Assembly: GCA_949752795.1 (NCBI GenBank)
Contig: OX457061.1
Coordinates: 9,297,239-9,361,238, forward strand
Origin: Hyperoodon ampullatus
Taxonomy: Eukaryota > Chordata > Mammalia > Artiodactyla > Ziphiidae
Length of the DNA stretch: 64,000 nucleotides
Direction of reading: 5' to 3'
The notes under the pieces are model-generated. The model saw only the letters and a program-made list of their open reading frames with translations. It did no database searches and was not told the origin of the DNA. Shown here one piece after another: positions 12,030-23,345 of this stretch (the first letter of the stretch is position 1; each line of letters begins with the position of its first letter). The position numbers were made by a program, and so were the translations under genes.

Positions 12030-12108
12030 GGACTTGACGTTGCAGGGTGACCTCAGGCAGGTCTTTCCTCCTCTGAACCTCAGTGAACTCACCTCTAAAG
12101 AGGGGTCA
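12030..12108 (+). mobile_element. MIR fragment cut by an L1
   Basis: 'gtgacctcaggcaggtctttcctcctctgaacctcagtgaactcacct' matches the MIR core ('tgaccttgggcaagtta..cctctctgagcctcagtttcctcatct'). It stops where L1 sequence begins. Confidence 0.55.
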
Positions 12109-12441
12109 CATCAAGAAATAAGTGTTGGCGAGGATGTGGAGAAAAGGGAACCCTCGTGCACTGTTGGTGGGAATGTAAATTGGTACAGTCACTATGAACA
12201 GTACAGAGGTTCCTTAAAAAACTAAAAATAGAACTGTCACATGATTCACTTCTGGGAATTTACCTCAAGAAAAGGAAAACACTAATTCAAAAAGTTCTAC
12301 GTACCCCCGTGTTCACAGCAGCATTATTTACAATAGTCAAGATATGGACCAACCTAAGTGTCCATCGATGGATGAATGGGTAAATAAAATGTGGTACATA
12401 TACAGTAGAATATTCCTCAGCGATAAAAAAAAAGAATGAAA
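12109..12441 (+). mobile_element. Old L1 (L1MA/L1MB-like), left part of a split element
   Basis: This is ORF2 C-terminal sequence ('gaggatgtggagaaaaggg', 'gtccatcgatggatgaatggg', 'ataaaaaaaaagaatgaaa'). It breaks off at 12441 and its natural continuation ('aatgaaatcttgcc') appears only at 17556. The string aaagaatgaaa (12431-12441) and aaataatgaaa (17553-17563) look like the target-site duplication of the 5.1 kb insertion between them. Confidence 0.8.
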
Positions 12442-12972
12442 GCGTCAATGAAACTGAAAGCTGGTTCTCTGAAAAAAGAAGCAAAATTGATAAACCTTTA
12501 GCCAGACTCATCAAGAAAAAAAGGGAGAGGACGCAAATCAATAAAATCAGAAATGAAAAAAGTTACAACTGACACAGAAATACAAAGGACCATAAGAGAG
12601 AGACTACTACAAGCAACTCTATGCCAATAAAATGGACAATCTGGAAGAAATGGACAAATTCGTAGAAAGGTACAATTTCCCAAGACTGATCCAGGAAGAA
12701 ACAGAAAATATGAACAGACCAATTTACAAGTACTGAAATTTAATCTGTGATTAAAAAACTCCCAACAAACAAAAGTTCAGGACCAGATGGCTGCACAGGC
12801 GAATTCTATCAAACATTTAGAGAAGAGTTGACACCTGTCCTTCTCAAAACTATTCCAAAAAAATTGCAGAGGAAGGAAGACTTCCGAACTCATTCTATGA
12901 TGTCCCCATCATCCTGATATCAAAACCAGACAAAGAAAGATACCACAAAAAAAGAAAATTACAATATCCCTG

Positions 12973-14862
12973 ATGAACACAGATGCAAAAATCCTCAACA
13001 AAATACTAGCAAACAGAATCCAACAGCACATTAAAAGGATCATACACCCTGATCAAGTGGGGTTTATTCCAGGAATGCAAGGATTCTTCAATATATGCAA
13101 ATCAATCAATGTGATACACCATATTAACAAATGGAAGGAGAAAAACCATATGATCATCTCAATAGATGCAGAGAAAGCTTTCAACAAAATTCAACACCCA
13201 TTTATGATAAAAACCCTGCAGAAAGTAGGCATAGAGGGAACTTTCCTCAACATAATAAAGGCCATATATGACAAACCCACAGCCAACATTGTCCTCAATG
13301 GTGAAAAACTGAAACCATTTCCACTAAGATCAGGAACAAGACAAGGTTGCCCACTCTCACCATTCTTATTCAACATAGTTTTGGAAGTTCCAGCCACAGC
13401 AATCAGAGAAGAAAAAGAAACAAAAGGAATCCAAATTGGAAAAGAAGTAAAGCTGTCACTGTTTGCAGATGACATGATACTATACACAGAGAATCCTAAA
13501 GATGCTACCAGAAAACTACTAGAGCTAATCAATGAATTTGGTAAAGTAGCAGGATACAAAATTAATGCACAGAAATCTCTGGCATTCCTATATACTAATG
13601 AAGAAAAATCTGAAAGTGAAATTAAGAAAACACTCCCATTTACCATTGCAACAAAAAGAATAAAATATCTAGGAATAAACCTACCTAAGGAGACAAAAGA
13701 CCTGTATGCAGAAAATTATAAGACACTGATGAAAGAAATTAAAGATGATACAAATAGATGGAGAGATATACCACGTTCTTGGATTGGAAGACTCAACATT
13801 GTGAAAATGACTCTACTACCCAAAGCAATCTACAGATTCAATGCAATCCCTATTAAACTACCACTTGCATTTTTCACAGAACTAGAACAAAAAATTTCAC
13901 AATTTGTATGGAAACACAAAAGACCCCGAATAGCCAAAGCAATGTGTTTTTTTTTGTTTGTTTTTTTTTTTTTTTTTTGGCGGTACGCGGGCCTCTCACT
14001 GTTGTGGCCTTTCCCGTTGCGGAGCACAGGCTCTGGACGCGCAGGCTCAGCGGCCATGGCTCATGGGCCTAGCCACTCCGCGGCATGTGGGATCTTTCCG
14101 GATTGGGGCACGAACCCGTGTCCCCTACATCGGCAGGCGGACTCCCAACCACTGCACCACCAGGGAAGCCCCAAAGCAATCTTGAGAACGAAAAATGGAG
14201 CTGGAGGAATCAGGCTCCCTGACTTCAGACTATACTACAAAGCTATAGTAATCAAGACAGTATGGTACTGGCACAAAAACAGAAATGTAGATCAATGGAA
14301 CAGGATAGAAAGCCCAGAGATAAACCCACGCACATATGGTCACCTTATCTTTGATAAAGGAGGCAAGAATATACAGTGGAGAAAAGACAGACTCTTCAGT
14401 AAGTGGTGCTGGGAAAACTGGAAAGGGACATTTAAAAGTATGAAACACTCCCTACCGCCATACATAAAAATAAACTCAAAATGGATTAAAGACCTAAATT
14501 TAAGGCCAGGCATTATCAAACTCTTAGAGGAAAACATAGGCAGAACACTCTATGACATAAATCACAGCAAGATCCTTTTTGACCCACCTCCTAGAGAAAT
14601 GGAAATAAAAACAAAAATAAACAAATGGGACCTAATGAAACTTAAAAGCTTTTGCACAGCAAAGGAAACCATAAATAAGACCGAAAGACAACCCCCAGAA
14701 TGGGAGAAAATATTTGCAAATGAAGCAACTGACAAAGGATTAATCTCCAAAATTTACAAGCAGCTCATGCAGCTCAATATCAAAAAAACAAACAACCCAA
14801 TCCAAAAATGGGCAGAAGACATTTCTCCAAAGAAGATATATAGATTGCCAACAAACACATGA
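12973..14862 (+). pseudogene. L1 ORF2p remnant (reverse transcriptase) with in-frame SINE
   Basis: A 629-codon frame encodes L1 reverse transcriptase without the N-terminal endonuclease. The catalytic FADD box is intact at 13462-13473 (codons 164-167). Residues near 13330-13350 carry the [11 protein letters not shown] motif. From codon 324 or so the frame passes through a minus-strand CHR SINE (79 extra codons including the duplication) and returns to L1 sequence in frame. It then fails at 14820-14862, where ten bases (ctaaatagac, present at 45710-45719 in the related copy) are missing, giving a shifted tail and stop. With no endonuclease, a SINE insert and a lost C-terminus, it is not a working ORF2p. 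Confidence 0.85.
13934..14180 (-). mobile_element. CHR SINE nested in L1 ORF2
   Basis: The copy is in reverse orientation: T-rich tail (13946-13978), then the inverted SINE body from 'gcggtacgcgggcctctcac' to 'ccagggaagcc'. Target-site duplications ccaaagcaat lie at 13934-13943 and 14171-14180. The uninterrupted site is seen at 16036-16050 in the neighbouring L1 ('gccaaagcaatcttgag'), which confirms the insertion point. The added length is 237 bases, a multiple of three. Confidence 0.94.
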
Positions 14863-15782
14863 AAGGATGCTCAACATCATTAATCATTAGAGAAATGCAA
14901 ATCAAAACTACAATGAGATAACATCTCACACCAGTCAGAATGGCCATTATCAAAAAATCTAGAAACAATAAATGCTGGAGAGGGTGTGGAGAAGAGGGAA
15001 CACTCTTGCACTGCTGGTGGGAATGTGAATAGATACAGCCACTATGGAGAACAGTATGGAGGTTCCTTAAAAAACTACAAATAGAACTACCATATGACCC
15101 AGCAATCCCACTACTGGGCATATACCTTGAGAAAACCATAATTCAAAAAGAGTCATGTACCAAAATGTTCATTGCAGCTCTATTTACAATAGCCAGGAGA
15201 TGAAAGCAACCTAAGTGTCCATCATCAGATGAATGGATAAAGAAGATGTGGCACATATATACAATGGAATATTACTCAGCCATAAAAAGAAATGAAATTG
15301 AGTTATTTGTAGCGAGGTGGATGGACCTAGGGTCTGTCACACAGAGTGAAATAAGTCAGAAAGAGAGAAAGAAATACCGTATGCTAACACATATGTATGG
15401 AATCTAAGGGAAAAAAAAAAGGTCATGAAGAATCTAGGGGTAAGACGGGAATAAAGACACAGACCTACTAGAGAATGGACTTGAGGATATGGGGAGAGGG
15501 AAGGGTAAGCTGTGACAAAATGAGAGAGTGGCATGGACATATATACACTACCAAACGTAAAATAGATAGCTAGTGGGAAGCAGCCGCATGGCACAGGGAG
15601 ATCAGCTTGGTGCTTTGTGACCACCTAGAGGGGTGGGATAGGGAGGGTGGGAGGGAGGGAGACCTAAGAGGGAAGAGATATGGGAACATATGTATATGTA
15701 TAACTGATTCACTTTGTTATGAAGCAGAAAGTAACACACCATTGTAAAGCAATTATACTCCAATAAAGATGTTAAAAAAAAA

Positions 15783-17552
15783 TTACCCAAGGAGGCAAAA
15801 GATCTGTACTCCAAAAACTATAAGGCACTGATGAAAGAAATTGAAGATGACACAAACAGATGGAAAGATACACTGTGTTCTTGGATTGGAAGAATCAATA
15901 TTGTCAAAATAACTCTCCTACCCTAGGCAATCTACAGATTCAATGTAATCCCTATCAAATTACCAACGGCATTTTCACAGAACTAGAACAAGAAAAATCC
16001 TTAAAATTTGTATGGAAACACAAAATACTCTGCATAGCCAAAGCAATCTTGAGAAAGAAAAGTGAAGCTGGAGGAATCAGGCTCCCTGACTTCGGACTAT
16101 ATTACGAAGCTACAGTAATTAAAACAGTATGGTACTGGCACAAAAAAGAATATATAGATCAATGGAACATGATAGAAAGCCCAGAAATAAACCCATGCAA
16201 TTATGGTCAATCAATCTACAACAAAGGAGGCAAGAGCATAGAATAGAGAAAAGACAGTTTCTTCATTAAGTGGTGCTGGGAAAACTGGAGAGCTACATGT
16301 AAAAGAATGAAATTAGAACATTCTCTAACATCACACACAAAAGTAAACTCAAAGTGGATTAAAGACCTAACTGCTCCTATAGGAAAACATAGGCAGAACA
16401 CTCTTTGACATAAATCGTAGCAATATCTTTTTGGATCCATCTCCTAGAGTAATGGAAATAAAAACAAAAATAACTGGGACCTCATTAAACTTAAAAGTTT
16501 TTGCACAGCAAAGGAAACCATGAACAACCTATAGGATGGGAGAAAATACTTGCAAATGATGTGACTGACAAGGGATTAATCTCCAAAATATGCAAACAGC
16601 TCATACAGCTCAATATCAAAAAAGCCCAAACCACCCAATCAAAAAATGGGCAGAAGATCTAAATAGACATTTCTCCAAAGAAGACATAACAGATGGCCAA
16701 AAGGCACATGAAAAGATGCTCAACGTTGCTAATATAGAAATGCGGATATAAACTACAATGAGGTATCACCTCACACTGGTCAGAATGGCCATCATCAAAA
16801 AGTCTACGAATAATAAATGCTGGAGAGGGTGTGGAGAAAAAGGAACCCTCCTACAGTGTTGGTGGGAATGTAAACTGGTATAACCAGAGAACAGGACTGG
16901 AGAACAGTACGGAGGTTCCTTAAAAAACTAAGAATAGAGCTACCATATGATCCTGCAATCCCACTCCTGGGCATGTATCTGGAAAAAACCATAATTCGAA
17001 AAGATACATGCACCCCAATGTGCATATATATATACACACACAAACACAATAGAATACTACTCAGCCATAAAAAGGAATGAAATAATGCCATTTGCAGCAA
17101 CATGGATGGAGCTAGAGATTATCATACTAAGTGAAGTAAATCCGACAGAGAAAGACAAATATCATATGATATCGCTTACATGTGGAATCTGAAAAAAATG
17201 ATTCAAATGAACTTATATGCAAAACAGAAATAGACACACAGACATATAGAAAACAGATTTATGGTTACCAAAGGAAAAGCAGGGGGGAGGGATAAACTAG
17301 GAGTTTGGGATTAACATATACACACTGCTATATATAATATAGATAACCAACAAGGACCTACTGTATAGCACAGCGAAATATACTCAATATTTTGTAATAA
17401 CCTATAAGGGAAAAGAATCTGAAAAAGAATATATGTATGTATGTGTATATATACACACATACATAACTGAATCACTTTGCTGTACACCTGAAACACAACA
17501 TTGTAAATCAACTATACTTCAATAAAAATTTTTTTTAAATAAATAAAAAATA
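15783..17552 (+). mobile_element. Middle-aged L1, right part (ORF2 to 3' end)
   Basis: The sequence resumes in mid ORF2 ('ggaggcaaaagatctgtac', equivalent to 13686 onward) and runs to the L1 3' end with AATAAA at 17521-17526 and an A-rich tail. It is roughly 15% different from the adjacent younger copy by eye and has multiple stops; the longest frame is 15860-16246. It lies directly against the younger L1's poly-A with no unique sequence between. Confidence 0.85.
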
Positions 17553-17563
17553 AAATAATGAAA

Positions 17564-18053
17564 TCTTGCCTTTGTGACAACACAGATGGACCTTGAGGGC
17601 ATTATGCTAAATGAAATAAGTCAGACAGAGAAAGACAAACACCATCTGATCTCACTTATACGTGGACTCTAAAACACAGCAACAACAGCAACCACAAAAC
17701 CAAGCTCACTGTGCAGAGAGCAGATGGGTGGTTGCCACAGGCAGCGGTCGGGTGGGGTGCGCGAAACGGGTGAAGGGAGTCAAAAGGCACAAACTTCTAG
17801 TCACGAAATAATTACGCCATGCGGGGGGGATGTACAGCCTGGTGACTACAGTTATTAATACTGTATTGCATCTTTGACAGTTGCTAAATATTAAAAGTGC
17901 TCGTCAGAAGTCAAAAAATTGTTACTGTGTATGATGAGGGATATTAACCACACTTATTATGATGATCGCTTTGCAATATACACAAATAGTGAAACATGTT
18001 GTACACCCGCAACTAATACAATGTTATATGTCAATTATACCTCGATAAAAAAT
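17564..18053 (+). mobile_element. Old L1 (L1MA/L1MB-like), right part with 3' end
   Basis: This continues the element broken at 12441: 'aaatcttgcctttgtgacaac', 'gatgggtggttgccac', 'gtactgtattgcatctttgac' and the old-type 3' end 'atgtcaattatacctcgataaaaa'. The 3' UTR is clearly different from the younger L1s here and resembles mammalian L1MA/MB types. Confidence 0.8.
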
Positions 18054-18297
18054 GTGGCGTGATGATCTCTACTCCGGGGGCCTATTGTGAAGGTAGGACG
18101 AGGTGAGGCAGGTTAAGGGCCTGCCTTCCCCAGCACCACGCAAGCACTCGCTGCACATCTGTTGGCTACGTGGGGGAGCCCATCAAAGTAGCCCCACTTT
18201 CCTGCTAATGACCATGGCCTGGGGACTCCAGCTCCCAGGAGGCTGGAGGAGCAGTGCAGCCCCGGACCAGGCCTTCGGGCAAAGTTTGGGACAATAC

Positions 18298-18310
18298 CGC
18301 CACCTGGTGG
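18298..18310 (-). promoter_or_regulatory. CTCF-like motif
   Basis: The minus strand reads CCACCAGGTGGCG, fitting the core CCASYAGRKGGCR. It lies in unique sequence just right of the L1 nest. No binding evidence is available. Confidence 0.45.
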
Positions 18311-18924
18311 CTGCTCAGGCGCATCACGGCTCCATCGGCACCCATCACGTTCCCTGCCCCCGTGCTGGGCGCTGGGGCCAGGTGAGAGCCCTACAAGAGT
18401 GGCAGGGGATGGACATGGGCACACCGGGGCCTTTAACCCAAATGGGCAACACAGGCCGAAAGCAGCGTGGGGGAGAGAGCATAAGAGCATTTCTGCCAAT
18501 GGCCGAGGGTGGTCCCTGAGGAGCACCCAGGGGGTGCCACAAGCCCTGGTGGAGACATATGGAACGAGGAATAAAGGGATGGGAAGTGGAAGTACTTGGG
18601 GGGCAGGGTAACTGGAGTTACAGGTGTGGAGCTGTTTCGAGAAAAGCACCCAGGGTCGCAAGACAAGAGGATGGGCCTGGCACTTGGGGCCAGGAAGGGA
18701 GGAGGAAACTAGCCCTGACGATGGACCCAGGGGCCAGGGAGGAGGGCAGCAGTGCCTGAGCTGCACGGGCTGGGGGCACGGTAGTTAAAAACACATGGTG
18801 ATCTTAGCAGGGGCAGTTCTGGATGGGCAAAGGTTCAAGAGAGCAGTGCTGACGTGGACTGGCGAGTGTGGTCTCTCCTCAGGCGTGAGGGGAGGATGGC
18901 ACCCAGCTCTGAAGAGGCTGTTAA

Positions 18925-19045
18925 CAGCAGGCTGATCAGCCTTTAACACACGCAGGTCCTGACTCACTAGGTCTGGGGTGGGGCCTGAGATTCTGCATCG
19001 TGAACCAGCTCCCAGGTGACCTGATGCTGTGGGTCGGTTCCATGG
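18925..19045 (+). mobile_element. MER5A DNA transposon fossil
   Basis: Contains 'ctcactaggtctggggtggggcctgagattctgcat' and 'agctcccaggtgacctgatgctg', the hallmark centre and right part of MER5A. Confidence 0.8.
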
Positions 19046-19049
19046 CCCA

Positions 19050-19850
19050 ATCAGTGAGATGTGGGAGTGGATGTGGATGGGAGTGAGCAGAGAGGAGACC
19101 AGAGGCATCAGGGCTGAGGGGCTGCTGAAGAGGGGCTGGGGGAGAGGGTGGGGGAGGAGGCTGGTGGGAGGGGGGCTCGCTTTGGCTGCTTTGAGGCCTT
19201 GCCTGGGAGACGCCCACCTGGGGCCGCAGCAGAGGTGAGGGAGCGAGCCCAGCGCCAGGCGCCCTGCAGGGGCACCGTCACGCGCTGGGGAGACAGCTGT
19301 GGGCTGTGCCACCTCTGCTCTTCCAGAGTGTTTGCTGTGTCCGGCTCCCAGGGTGGCGGGGACGCCCAGGGCAGCGAGGCCACCTTGGTTAGTTGGGGGC
19401 TGGCCACAGAAAGCGCGTGGAGGGAGACGGAAGCCCGCGTTCCCAGACGTCCAGAGCCGGCCCGGGAACGGGCCGCAGACCTGGACGCTAACGGGGTGGG
19501 CCCGGCAAGGACACTCCCGATGGCAGGGTGGCGGGGGGTGGGGACGAGGGGGTGCAGGTGGGCAGGCCAGGGTGGAAGGGCCCTGGTGGGGGGTCGGAGG
19601 CCAGTCTTTGTGGCCAGGGGTAGGGACACGGTCACTGCGGGAGAGGGGGTATAGAAGGGTCTTCAAGGACAAACTGCCAAACTCCTGCTTCTCTCACCCT
19701 CGGGGGCGGGGGCGGGGAGAATCAGGAGTGCACACGCCGCCTCCTCCTGACTCACGGCCCAAGTTCGCCGCCGCCCCAGGAGGGGGCCAGGGATCCGCCG
19801 CACAGATTGCTGTCCGCCCGCCCCTGCCCTTGAGATTCTTCCCTTTGTAG
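19050..19850. other. GC-rich intronic sequence, no element seen
   Basis: G-rich runs dominate (for example 19130-19180 and 19500-19600), giving long but unsupported open frames on both strands. No splice-flanked exon was found. Confidence 0.4.
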
Positions 19851-19854
19851 GTTA

Positions 19855-20170
19855 TCTTGGCTGGAGAAAAGCACCTCTTGTTTTCTCTAACTCCCCGAAT
19901 GAAATTTCAACATATGTCCCCCGTCATAATCCCCCTTAGGCCGTGGATAACCCTTCCCACAGACGCTGTCCTCTGCCTGGGATTGCTGGCCCCAAAGTGT
20001 TTGCCCAAGAGACTAGGGCCGCTTCTGGAAGCCCTTTCACTCCCTTGGGCAAACACTGAGTACCTTTGAAGGTGGATTTGGGCCCGGATCTGTTGACTCA
20101 GAACATTAGCCTCCTGCATGAGGAAAACCTGCACTCGCGTACAAACAGCAAATCCTTTTTGAATTAAAAA
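19855..20170. promoter_or_regulatory. Candidate conserved non-coding element
   Basis: Unique, balanced-composition sequence with no repeat match, containing an AP-1-type tgactca at 20094-20100 and AT-rich homeobox-like cores at 20165-20180. It lies within 70 bases of the CTCF-like site at 20241. Conservation is guessed from composition only. Confidence 0.3.
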
Positions 20171-20240
20171 ATTTTTCAATTAAAAAGCATTTTGGTTCGC
20201 AGAGCTGAGCTCAGCCGAGCGGCGCCCAGCCCTGGCCACA

Positions 20241-20254
20241 GCGCCCTCTGGTGG
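20241..20254 (-). promoter_or_regulatory. Strong CTCF-like motif
   Basis: The minus strand reads CCACCAGAGGGCGC, an exact match to the core CTCF consensus, in unique sequence. Confidence 0.6.
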
Positions 20255-20544
20255 GCATGGGCCATTATCACAGCAGCAGGAAGTCCAGGAAAGAGACGTC
20301 GCTGTCAGGGGCTCTGTGGGGCTTCCCTGGGCCGAGGATGGTGGGCCCCTGGCAGAAGACCCTGCCACAGCACGCGATTCCCAGATTACAAGAGCCTTTT
20401 GTCACAGTGAGGCCAGCATCCTGGCGGTGGGAGATGCCGACCTTGGTTTTCAGCTGCACTGGGGAGGCCAAGTCACTCTAGCCCCAGCCTCATGGCAGAA
20501 GGAGGGTGATCAAACCCCCCACCCACTCTTGAGAGTGAAAAAGC

Positions 20545-20705
20545 AGTCCTCCATGTGCACCAGAATCAAGGGTTTGAACCAAAGCCAGTGCTGCCTGGGC
20601 CCTGCCTGGGGTCGGGGTGGGGTGAGGGCAGGGCAGGCATCAGCATTTCTTAAAAGCATCCAAGGGACTTTAATGGTTAAGCAGGTAGAGAACCACTACC
20701 TGAAA
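20545..20705 (+). mobile_element. MER5A-like DNA transposon fossil
   Basis: 'atgtgcaccagaatcaagg', 'aggcatcagcatttcttaaaag' and 'tagagaaccactac' follow MER5-type terminal and internal text. The copy is degraded. Confidence 0.5.
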
Positions 20706-20827
20706 CCTTTTGCTAAATAAAATAGAGGGGAAAGAAGTAAAGGCAAGCATACACCCTCCCACCCTTCCCTCCCTGGGTCTTGTAACTGTCAAACCAACGA
20801 GAGGGCTCCAGACAAGAAACAGCAGTA

Positions 20828-21070
20828 AGGGATTGTTTTTGTTTTTTTGTTTTTTTGTTTTTTTTTCGGTGCGCGGGCCTCTCACTGTTGTGGCCTCTCC
20901 CGCTGCGGAGCACAGGCTCCGGATGCGCAGGCTCAGCGGCCGTGGCTCACGGGCCCAGCCGCTCCGCGGCATGTGGGATCTTCCCGGACCGGGGCACGAA
21001 CCCGTGTCTCCTGCATCGGCAGGCAGACTCTCAACCACTGCGCCACCAGGGAAGCCCAGGGATTGTTTTT
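20828..21070 (-). mobile_element. CHR SINE with perfect target-site duplications
   Basis: Reverse-orientation short-form SINE (20841-21057), with a T-rich tail interrupted by G, flanked by agggattgttttt at 20828-20840 and 21058-21070 (13/13). The body is close to the other copies at 57068 and 13944. Confidence 0.95.
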
Positions 21071-21084
21071 AGAACCCGAATTTT

Positions 21085-21150
21085 GAGATGTGAAACCTGA
21101 GGCTCAGGGAAGGATCAAACTTCCCAAGGTCCCCGAGGGCTGGATGAGGC
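21085..21150 (-). mobile_element. MIR fragment
   Basis: 'gaaacctgaggctcagggaaggatcaaacttcccaaggtc' is the reverse complement of the MIR core. Short and old. Confidence 0.5.
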
Positions 21151-22970
21151 CAGGGCCGGGGACAGGCACATTGCTGGTGGGGCAACCAGCCTCAGGACTG
21201 GTGTCTACATGCACCTCTCATACAGGTGGAATTCTGAAATGGGGGACAGGTGGGGTCACAGAAGGGCCTGGAAGGATGTGGCTAGAGTGGGTCTGAAGAA
21301 GCCCAGGCTGGGCCTCAGGGCCCTGGCCAGGTGAGGACAGGTAGGGGGAAGTAAAGGAACAAGACACCAGCCAACTTGAAGTCTGGCGCAGGGCTGGAGT
21401 GACAGTCACGGCGGGTCCCCAGGGCAGATGGGCGGTGGGTGAGGTTCTGAGCAGTGGCCCCGGCCGTCCCCACAGCCTGCCTTTCCCAAGCCTGTCCTGG
21501 CACCTGTCCTGGCCCCACGGGCCAGGCCATGACACCTGCTGTGTCACCCCGGGTTCAGCCCCTCTGGGAATTTCAGCTCCGGGAAGCTTCCTCTCCTCAC
21601 ACGAGGACTCTGTGTCCTCCCATCTGTTTCTGGAAGCCTGGCTGCTGGATCTCGGGTACCCCTGGAGAGGAAAGGGGCAGGTGCCATTGTGAGGAGTGGG
21701 CCCTGAGGGGCCTCACGTGCCACGGCGCAGGCCTCCTCCGTGTGCTGGGAGGGCCCGTCCAGCTGATTTGAATACTCCACCCCTTCAAGCTATGAAAAGG
21801 GCCACTGAGGACCAGAGGGGCAGGGTCGGGCCTGAGGAGGGGACACCCTGTGGCCTGAGTCTCCCCATTTCTTCCCACAGGAGTGCTCGTTTCATACTTG
21901 GATCATGGTTCCACAGAGACATCCAAAAAACTGGATGAAAGGGGGAGGCCCCGGGGTTGACAAGCCCGCAGAGGGGCTCTGTCCAGAGAAGGGCTGTCAC
22001 GTGCACACTGGGGCCCGGGGGATGGAGGGAAGCCAGGACTGTCCCCCCAGACCTGGGGGGGGGCGGTCCTGAAATACCCCCGAGCTGGGGAGATGCCTTG
22101 TTCATCCCCTCACTTGCTGAGAGCCCACAGCTGGGCCTGGAGGTCAGGGCTCCTGGACTGCAGCCCATGAGCCCTGTGGTCACTAATAAGGGGACAGGAG
22201 GGGCGGGAGCCTTCGGGTCCCAAGCCAGGGTCGGGGACAGAATCCTCACTCCCAGTGAAGCTGGTACTGCTGTCCTTCCCACATGAGCACGGCGGGGCTC
22301 AGAGAGGGGAGGAGGCTGACCGAGGCCACCGGGGTCGGGAAGCAGGCGGGTCCCACAACAAGCCCACAGCGGGGTCGGTGCGACCCTCGCGGGAAGCCTC
22401 TTCTGTGTTTCCCTTCTGGCTTTCCCGTTGGGCTCCTCAGCTCTGACCCGAGAGCAGCAACCCCAGAGTCAGAAACCCTGAGCCCCACCCAGTCCCACTG
22501 CTCAGTCTCACCCTAAATGAGGGGCTGAAAAAGGACCCCTCATGACCCACCTGCTCTAGGAGCAGGCACCACGTCTGTCTGGGCACAGGGCACGGCTGCC
22601 GGATGAATGCATGGACCACGTGCCGATTCAAGCCGTACCTCTTTTGACTCCGGGGCACCCAGGTCATTTTCATCAACCCTCATCAGCACCCCCCGCCCCT
22701 TTCCTGCTGTAAGCCGGAGTCCCGGGGCGGGGATGGTGACACCCACCAGCACCCTACACGGCCTACTGCCCTGGGCTCAGTGCCGCGAGAGCCCCCCCAC
22801 TCTCAGGGCACCCTCAGCTCAGGAGCACCTCCACCTAGGAACCGACAGAGCATCAAAGAGCGGTGAAGTGACTCCTACGTCCCCACCCGGGCGGAGCCCC
22901 AGCCCCTGCTCTGGGAGTGAGGCGTCAAAGGTTTCTGCACAGACCTTTCCCCACACATGGCTTCTCAGAT
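21151..22970. other. GC-rich intronic sequence, no clear element
   Basis: Open frames occur on both strands because of base composition, none with exon-like boundaries. Short MIR-like or L2-like words appear near 22290 and 22560-22620 but are too weak to call. Confidence 0.4.
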
Positions 22971-22974
22971 CTCC

Positions 22975-23110
22975 CCTCCCTCTTCCTGTCAAGCACCACA
23001 CCTCTGTGCCTTTCCGAATGCTACTCCCTCTGGGACATTCATCCTCCTCCAGGGAGGACTATTCACTAGCTTCCAGGGCCCCACATCACTTTCCATCTCC
23101 TCCTTAAGTG
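22975..23110 (+). mobile_element. Probable L2 LINE fragment
   Basis: 'ctttccgaatgctactccctctgggacattc' and 'cctccagggaggactattcac' resemble the L2 coding-3' region ('gcttgttccctctgcctggaatg', 'ctcctccaggaagccttccc'). Weak. Confidence 0.35.
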
Positions 23111-23175
23111 CAGGGTCGGGATGGGGCCTCAGACATTTCTGTAGCTTCAGAGGCTGGTAGAAGCTGTGGCCCAGA

Positions 23176-23345
23176 ATAGATGAATAAATGAATGAATGAA
23201 TGAATGATGGATGGATGGATGGATGGATGGATGGATGGATGGATGGATGGTACAGGCTGTGGGGAGGGGGGAGGTGAATGGGTGGATGAATGAGTGGATG
23301 GAGACACAGGTGGATGGATGGACGGGTGGATGGATAGGTGAGTGA
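23176..23345 (+). repeat. Tetranucleotide tandem repeat (TGAA/TGGA)n
   Basis: Starts as (tgaa)n at about 23180-23207, becomes a pure (tgga)n run to 23250, then continues after a short break as degenerate tggatgg/tgaatgg units to 23345. Likely length-polymorphic. Confidence 0.9.

Larger units (their letters stand above)
12442..15782 (+). mobile_element. Younger L1 block: ORF2, 3' UTR and poly-A tail
   Basis: L1 ORF2 runs from just after the endonuclease domain to the C-terminus, followed by the cetacean-type 3' UTR (gtgggagggagggag, 'ttatactccaataaag') and a poly-A tail at 15773-15782. The first 500 bases (12442-12960) are more decayed than the rest and may belong to the middle-aged L1 that resumes at 15783, so the exact 5' end of the youngest unit is unresolved. 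A CHR SINE sits at 13944-14170. A 10-bp deletion near 14820 ends the main frame. Confidence 0.85.

Noticed and set aside
12973..14862. A functional retrotransposon or novel reverse-transcriptase system
   Set aside because: RT motifs are L1 ORF2, the endonuclease is absent, a SINE interrupts the protein and the C-terminus is frameshifted.
23176..23345. CRISPR-like or satellite array
   Set aside because: It is a simple tetranucleotide tandem repeat with no spacers, in a mammalian intron.
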